A stretch of DNA of 9,694 nt from an uncultured Eubacteriales bacterium (GTDB taxonomy: Bacteria; Bacillota; Clostridia; Lachnospirales; Lachnospiraceae), in contig ONWK01000049.1 in the NCBI GenBank assembly GCA_900321505.1, positions 1 through 9,694 of the forward strand, given 5' to 3'. Under the pieces are notes generated by a model. It saw only the letters and a list, made by a program, of their open reading frames with translations. It was not told the origin of the DNA and searched no databases. The position numbers and the translations under genes were made by a program. How positions within the stretch are numbered: the first letter of the stretch is position 1; the number at the start of each line of letters is the position of its first letter. Shown one piece after another: positions 6,431 to 9,694 of the stretch.

Positions 6431-7507
6431 ATGAACAAAGGTAAGATCGCGGTAACACTTTCACTGGCTTTCGTGCTGGGCACGGCAAGTGTATTCGGTG
6501 CAGCAGACAAAGCCGAAGCAGCCACACAGGGCTGGAAAAAGAACAGTACGGGATGGTGGTATTCATATTCCGACGGAACATATCCGGTTGACAGCTGGAA
6601 GAAGATTTCGGGGAAATGGTATCATTTCAACAAGAGAGGCTATATGCAGACCGGCTGGAAGAAGATAGACGGTGAATGGTATTATCTTAATTCAAACGGC
6701 GCCATGCAGACAGGCTGGAAGAAGATCTCAGGAAAATGGTATTACTTCGGAGGAAACGGAGTAATGCGTACAGGCTTGGTAACAGTTAAGGGGGTTGATT
6801 ATTTTCTTAATTCCGACGGAGTATGGGTTGATACAGCCTCGGATCTCTTATCGGCAGAGGTGGGTGATGTCATCACATTCGGCCATTATGAGCAGGATGG
6901 TGATGAATCCGACGGTAAGGAGCCTATCCAGTGGAAGGTTTTGAATAAGGACGGAGACAGGCTCTTTGTAGTAAGTTTGGAGGGCCTGGATAATAAGAAG
7001 TATAATGAAACCTATGGTGATATGACCTGGGAGGACAGCTCCATACGTTCATGGCTCAATAATGAGTTCATGTCGGAAGCATTTACTTCTGTTGAGAAGA
7101 AAATGATCCCGCTGACTGAGGTTGTAAATAAGGACAATAAGATGTACGGAACAAAGGGCGGAAATAATACCGTAGATCAGGTGTTCCTTCTCAGCATCAA
7201 TGAAGCAGAGAAGTACTTCGGTAAGGATACCGCAGTGACAGAGGGATATCCCATTAATCCTGAGCGTGCATGCAAGGCAACCGTAAGCACTGCTTCAAAG
7301 GGACTGCCCATAGCAGATTACAGTGAGGGCGATCTTTCGGAAGAGCTGATTCAGTTTAACGGTAACTGCTGGTGGCTGCTCAGGTCTCCCGGCAAGACTC
7401 AGTCACGTGCTGCATGTGTGAATTTCTGCGGTATTATCAGCCACAACGGTTATGAAGTATCGGAAGAGGATGATGCTGTAAGACCTGCAATGTGGATTAA
7501 TCCGTAA
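6431..7507 (+). CDS. Secreted cell-wall-binding-repeat protein with DUF6273-like domain
   Basis: A 358-residue exported protein. The N-terminus MNKGKIAVTLSLAFVLGTAS is a classical signal peptide, with likely cleavage after AEA at residue 30. Residues 34-134 hold five CW_binding_1/choline-binding-like repeats of about 20 residues (GWKK-x-GKWYYF-x-GxMxT). The middle three are nearly regular; the first and last are degenerate. Such repeats anchor proteins non-covalently to wall polymers. From about 143 the protein matches the DUF6273 pattern: GDVITFGHYEQD, EPIQWKVL, SSIRSWLNNEF, YGTKGGNNT, VFLLSINEAEKYF, CWWLLRSPG and the terminal AVRPAMWI. The WLRSP...VRPA ending recalls a C-type-lectin/FGE-like fold; its function is unknown. 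The start at 6431 is set by GGAGG five bases upstream; an in-frame ATG at 6419 overlaps that SD and is unlikely. No catalytic wall hydrolase domain is seen. Confidence 0.9.
   Translation: MNKGKIAVTLSLAFVLGTASVFGAADKAEAATQGWKKNSTGWWYSYSDGTYPVDSWKKISGKWYHFNKRGYMQTGWKKIDGEWYYLNSNGAMQTGWKKISGKWYYFGGNGVMRTGLVTVKGVDYFLNSDGVWVDTASDLLSAEVGDVITFGHYEQDGDESDGKEPIQWKVLNKDGDRLFVVSLEGLDNKKYNETYGDMTWEDSSIRSWLNNEFMSEAFTSVEKKMIPLTEVVNKDNKMYGTKGGNNTVDQVFLLSINEAEKYFGKDTAVTEGYPINPERACKATVSTASKGLPIADYSEGDLSEELIQFNGNCWWLLRSPGKTQSRAACVNFCGIISHNGYEVSEEDDAVRPAMWINP
6593..6772 (+). repeat. Three 60-bp tandem repeats encoding cell-wall-binding units
   Basis: Three consecutive 60-bp units (20 codons each: residues 55-74, 75-94, 95-114) share blocks such as GGCTGGAAGAAGAT and AAATGGTAT. 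They are in-frame coding repeats, the kind that expands or contracts by recombination, and lie inside the gene at 6431-7507. Confidence 0.85.
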
Positions 7508-7514
7508 CAGTATA

Positions 7515-7665
7515 ATTCAGCACCCCCGGGAAAAAATAAAACCAGCCGGGAAAGCTTGCTTTCCAAGGCTGGTTTTATTTTTTCCCGGGGGCGGCCAAGG
7601 CGCGAAGCGCCTCTGGCTGCCCTACGCTCCGGATACGGAGTATCCGGAGTCGTAGGGTGCTGAAT
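7515..7665. repeat. 151-bp four-way-junction (cloverleaf) inverted-repeat element
   Basis: An outer stem pairs 7515-7525 (ATTCAGCACCC) with 7655-7665 (GGGTGCTGAAT). Inside it are three abutting arms: A 7523-7591, B 7591-7620 (stem GCGGCCA/TGGCTGC with one G-T pair, then GGCGC-GAA-GCGCC), and C 7620-7657 (CCCTACG, CTCCGGATA, one bulged T at 7650, loop CGGAG). Taking the outer stem as 7515-7522/7658-7665, no base is left unpaired between arms. The junction bases C7523, G7591, C7620 and G7657 can swap partners. Arm B is capped by GCGAAGC (7602-7608). The element starts eight bases after one stop codon and ends 27 bases before the converging lysR stop. It may be a small non-autonomous mobile or palindromic intergenic repeat, or a structured RNA; no target-site duplication is evident. 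Confidence 0.7.
7523..7591. terminator. Bidirectional intrinsic terminator (arm A of the junction element)
   Basis: A 25-bp perfect stem (7523-7547 with 7567-7591) contains an A-rich/T-rich middle (AAAAAATAAAA / TTTTATTTTTT). Inside is a further 7-bp pairing (7549-7555 with 7558-7564), which in practice leaves a small loop CTTG. The T tract follows the GGCTGG core, so the inner stem-loop (7542-7572) plus the tract forms a terminator for the cell-wall-binding gene; the mirror image serves lysR on the other strand. Confidence 0.8.
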
Positions 7666-7692
7666 GGTTCAGAACTTCCTTATGCTCATGCA

Positions 7693-8712
7693 TCAGGAGT
7701 GTAACCCGGCAAGAGTGAGGAACTTCTGCAGTGAAGGGCTTGGTTTCCGCTGAGTATTTACAGAAAAACCTACCGTTCTCGGAGTGACCGGCGGATCCAT
7801 CGGTAATTCAACCAGTGATCCGTCGGTTATTGCGTCCATGGCAAATTCCTTTACAACAGAGGAGACTCCCATACCGATCCTGGCAAAATCTATGAGCAGA
7901 TCCATGTTGTTGACATCCAGTACCTGTCCGGGCTGGATGTTCTGCTGAAAGAAATAATGATCCAGATGATTGCGGGTGATATTGCCCTGTTCCAGCAGCA
8001 TAAGATTGCATTTTTCAAGGATCTCAGCGGTGGGCATGGCATTCTCAAAACAGTCCTGAGGGGCGGATGTTCTGCTTTCATCCTCCGGAACTCCGGGAGT
8101 GATAAGACTGGTGATATTTCCGGCAAAGAGCCAGGGGTTATTTGCATCACGTTCGGCGGCCTGCTCACGGATATAAAGATGTTCAAGGTATGAAGGATTG
8201 ACAACGAAAATGTCATGTATCTCCTGCAGCGGATGGTATGAGAGCCGCTCCGGGAGGACAGTTTCACATATGAGTCCCAGATCGATGCGGCCTTCATCCA
8301 GCATTTTTACCGTTGTAAGTGTGGAATGGCAGGAAAGATAGACCTTGATATGCGGGTATTCACGGATGAAGTCGGATAGATAACCAAGGAGGATATTCCT
8401 GCATAATGAGGTGGAGGCTCCGATGCGGAGTTCGCCGATGCCGAGTTCATTTCCCTGTCTTATCTCATCCTCCGCGGAACGGATGCTGTCAAAGGCAGGC
8501 CGCAGATGCTCATAGAGCAGACTGCCCTGGGGAGTGAGCTTAGTGCCGCGGGATGAACGCTCGATAAGATGGACGGAGAGGGTGCTTTCGAGATTATGGA
8601 TGGCCTTGCTGACGGCGGGCTGGGAGATGAAGAGCGCTTCAGCCGCACGGCTGACGCTGCCGGTCTCCGCAACGGCCAGGAATACACGGTACAGATTGAG
8701 GTTGTCTATCAT
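7693..8712 (-). CDS. LysR-type transcriptional regulator divergent from leuC
   Basis: A 339-residue LysR-family DNA-binding protein. Residues 1-60 are the winged helix (LNLYRVFLAVAETGSVSRAAEALFISQPAVSKAIHNLE, then RSSRGTKLTPQG). The linker helix and two-lobed effector domain follow, with typical landmarks GELRIGAS (93-100), GRIDLGLI (141-148) and a late GMGVSSVVKEF (290-300). It is about 40 residues longer than the usual 300. The extra length falls around 180-230 (DANNPWLFAG...APQDCFENAMP), probably an extended loop in the effector domain. The start at 8712 is chosen because AAAGGAG lies five bases upstream; an in-frame ATG at 8778 would add 22 residues ahead of the conserved N-terminus. Head-to-head placement with leuC and the shared dyad suggest it controls leuC and itself, with a leucine-pathway intermediate or related acid as effector. 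That role is inference. Confidence 0.93.
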   Translation of the reverse strand: MIDNLNLYRVFLAVAETGSVSRAAEALFISQPAVSKAIHNLESTLSVHLIERSSRGTKLTPQGSLLYEHLRPAFDSIRSAEDEIRQGNELGIGELRIGASTSLCRNILLGYLSDFIREYPHIKVYLSCHSTLTTVKMLDEGRIDLGLICETVLPERLSYHPLQEIHDIFVVNPSYLEHLYIREQAAERDANNPWLFAGNITSLITPGVPEDESRTSAPQDCFENAMPTAEILEKCNLMLLEQGNITRNHLDHYFFQQNIQPGQVLDVNNMDLLIDFARIGMGVSSVVKEFAMDAITDGSLVELPMDPPVTPRTVGFSVNTQRKPSPSLQKFLTLAGLHS

Positions 8713-8754
8713 GGGGGCTCCTTTCACGGGTGATAAGGCATGCTGTATTGCTGC

Positions 8755-8783
8755 AGTGTAACTGATCGCACGATTCAAGTCAT
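8755..8783 (-). promoter_or_regulatory. Candidate lysR promoter
   Basis: On the minus strand, -35 ATGACT (8778-8783) and -10 TACACT (8755-8760) are spaced by 17 bases; each hexamer matches consensus at four of six positions. The predicted start is near 8748. The LysR-type dyad abuts the -35, consistent with autoregulation. Confidence 0.35.
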
Positions 8784-8784
8784 G

Positions 8785-8801
8785 TATAACCAGAGGTTAT
8801 A
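8785..8801. promoter_or_regulatory. LysR-type operator, perfect 7-3-7 dyad
   Basis: TATAACC-AGA-GGTTATA is a perfect inverted repeat. It contains T-N11-A (T8787, A8799), the general LysR recognition pattern, and also ATAA-N7-TTAT, the box described for Bacillus CcpC. Its centre (8793) lies about 45-48 bases upstream of the predicted starts of both lysR and leuC, where a LysR tetramer could act on both. Confidence 0.7.
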
Positions 8802-8828
8802 TTTGATATTAATAATATATATTTTCAT

Positions 8829-8834
8829 TATAAT
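8829..8834 (+). promoter_or_regulatory. leuC promoter -10 box
   Basis: A perfect TATAAT lies in an AT-rich stretch between the operator and leuC. There is no recognisable -35 at 16-18 bases; the nearest TTGATA (8803-8808) is 20 bases away. A good -10 without a -35 fits activation by the divergent LysR protein. No T-box or leader-peptide attenuator is seen in the roughly 45-base leader. Confidence 0.5.
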
Positions 8835-8885
8835 ACATAATATGTTAAGATACCAGTTAATATTCAGGAAAAGGAGGATCATATT

Positions 8886-9694
8886 ATGGGAATGACTATG
8901 ACTCAGAAGATACTTGCGGCACACGCCGGACTTGCGTCGGTTAAGGCAGGGGATCTTATCGAGGCAAAGCTGGATCTGGTTTTGGGTAATGACGTAACTA
9001 CACCGGTGGCGATCAACGAGCTTTCAAAATTTAAGAAAAAGACGGTGTTTGATAATACAAAGATCGCACTGGTAATGGATCATTTTACTCCCAATAAGGA
9101 TATCAAGAGTGCGGAGCATGTAAAGCAGGTAAGGGATTTCTCCAGAGAGAATAATATCGTAAATTATTTTGATGTGGGACAGATGGGCATCGAGCATGCG
9201 CTGCTTCCCGAGAAAGGGCTTATCGTTGCAGGTGATACCTGTATCGGAGCGGATTCTCATACATGTACCTACGGAGCACTGGGCGCATTTTCAACCGGTG
9301 TTGGAAGTACGGATATGGCAGCGGGTATGATCACCGGAAAGGCATGGTTCAAGGTTCCTTCCGCGATTAAATTTGTTATCACGGGTAAGAAGCCGCAGTG
9401 GATCAGCGGTAAGGATCTGATCCTCCACATAATCGGAAAGATCGGTGTTGACGGCGCACTTTACAAATCCATGGAGTTTACGGGAGAGGGTATCTCCGAG
9501 CTTTCCATGGATGACCGTTTTACCATTGCGAATATGGCCATCGAGGCCGGCGCGAAGAACGGTATCTTCCCGGTGGATGAGCTGACTGTTGAATATATGA
9601 AGGAGCATGCTCCCGGTAAGGAATATACCGTTTATGAGGCGGATGCGGATGCAGAGTATGATGAGGTGATAGAGATAGATCTCGGAAGTCTTCG
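8886..9694 (+). CDS. leuC: 3-isopropylmalate dehydratase large subunit, 3' truncated
   Basis: 269 codons of an aconitase-superfamily enzyme are visible before the window ends. With the small subunit LeuD it isomerises 2-isopropylmalate to 3-isopropylmalate in leucine synthesis, using a 4Fe-4S cluster. Recognisable blocks are MTQKILAAHAG, MDHFTPN (65-71), GIEHALLPEKG (101-111), GADSHTCTYGALGAFSTG (121-138) with the active-site DSHT, GKDLILHIIGKIGVDGA and the SMDDRFTIANMAIEAGAKNG block. The start and spacing match the short, roughly 420-residue LeuC/homoaconitase type rather than the longer enterobacterial type. The three cluster Cys residues normally come later and are outside the window. ATG 8886 is preceded by GGAGG (8873-8877, eight bases). 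leuD and leuB are expected just downstream but are not seen. A homoaconitase-type activity cannot be excluded on this part alone. Confidence 0.94.
   Translation, partial: MGMTMTQKILAAHAGLASVKAGDLIEAKLDLVLGNDVTTPVAINELSKFKKKTVFDNTKIALVMDHFTPNKDIKSAEHVKQVRDFSRENNIVNYFDVGQMGIEHALLPEKGLIVAGDTCIGADSHTCTYGALGAFSTGVGSTDMAAGMITGKAWFKVPSAIKFVITGKKPQWISGKDLILHIIGKIGVDGALYKSMEFTGEGISELSMDDRFTIANMAIEAGAKNGIFPVDELTVEYMKEHAPGKEYTVYEADADAEYDEVIEIDLGSL

Noticed and set aside
6533..6835. CRISPR-like regular repeats
   Set aside because: The 60-bp period is an in-frame 20-residue cell-wall-binding repeat; there are no unique spacers or leader.
7515..7665. tRNA or tRNA-like interpretation of the cloverleaf
   Set aside because: Arm lengths (a 25-bp arm A), absence of a T-loop GTTCRA sequence, no anticodon loop of seven bases and no CCA position exclude a tRNA.
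8835..8885. T-box riboswitch or leucine leader peptide upstream of leuC
   Set aside because: The leader is only about 45 bases, with no T-box sequence, no Leu-rich short frame and no terminator.
1..9694. Insertion sequence, prophage or defence-system genes
   Set aside because: No transposase, integrase, phage structural, restriction, toxin or CRISPR-associated protein is encoded in any supported frame.

Overview
The window looks like the chromosome of an anaerobic Firmicute of the class Clostridia, most likely a Lachnospiraceae relative. This rests on sequence character: a large hybrid sensor kinase with a Reg_prop/Y_Y_Y periplasmic part, a secreted cell-wall-binding-repeat protein fused to a DUF6273-like domain, the short (about 420-residue) type of LeuC beginning MGMTMTQKIL, strong GGAGG ribosome binding sites and heavy use of ATA codons. 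I cannot name the genus.

Layout, left to right. (1) 1-3156 (+): 3' part of a membrane hybrid histidine kinase, entered from upstream. Its HisKA phosphoacceptor His is replaced by Asn, while the REC Asp and the Hpt His are intact. (2) 3153-3740 (+): folE, GTP cyclohydrolase I, whose start overlaps the kinase stop by four bases (ATGA). (3) 3786-3844: a perfect 29-bp inverted repeat that separates folE from the convergent permease gene. (4) 3956-5074 (-): an SLC13/ArsB-type anion permease with an apparently very short leader. (5) 5212-6393 (+): deoB, phosphopentomutase, divergent from the permease. Its upstream region carries an 11-bp-spaced direct repeat with Pho-box geometry. (6) 6431-7507 (+): a secreted protein with cell-wall-binding repeats and a DUF6273-like domain, behind an extended -10 promoter. 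(7) 7515-7665: an element filling most of a convergent gap. An outer stem and three hairpin arms abut with no unpaired bases, forming a complete four-way junction. One arm doubles as a terminator, and another is tipped by the unusually stable GCGAAGC mini-hairpin. (8) 7693-8712 (-): a LysR-type regulator, divergent from (9) 8886-9694 (+): leuC, 5' part only. The divergent region holds a perfect dyad, TATAACC-AGA-GGTTATA, that fits both the LysR T-N11-A rule and the CcpC-type ATAA-N7-TTAT box.

The genes do not form one pathway. The clear units are kinase-folE (translationally coupled), permease/deoB (divergent) and lysR/leuC (a classical divergent LysR regulator-target pair, probably leucine biosynthesis). 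I see no phage, transposase, CRISPR, tRNA or rRNA. The items most worth a second look are the four-way-junction element, the His-less kinase coupled to folE, and the CcpC-like operator in front of an aconitase-superfamily gene.
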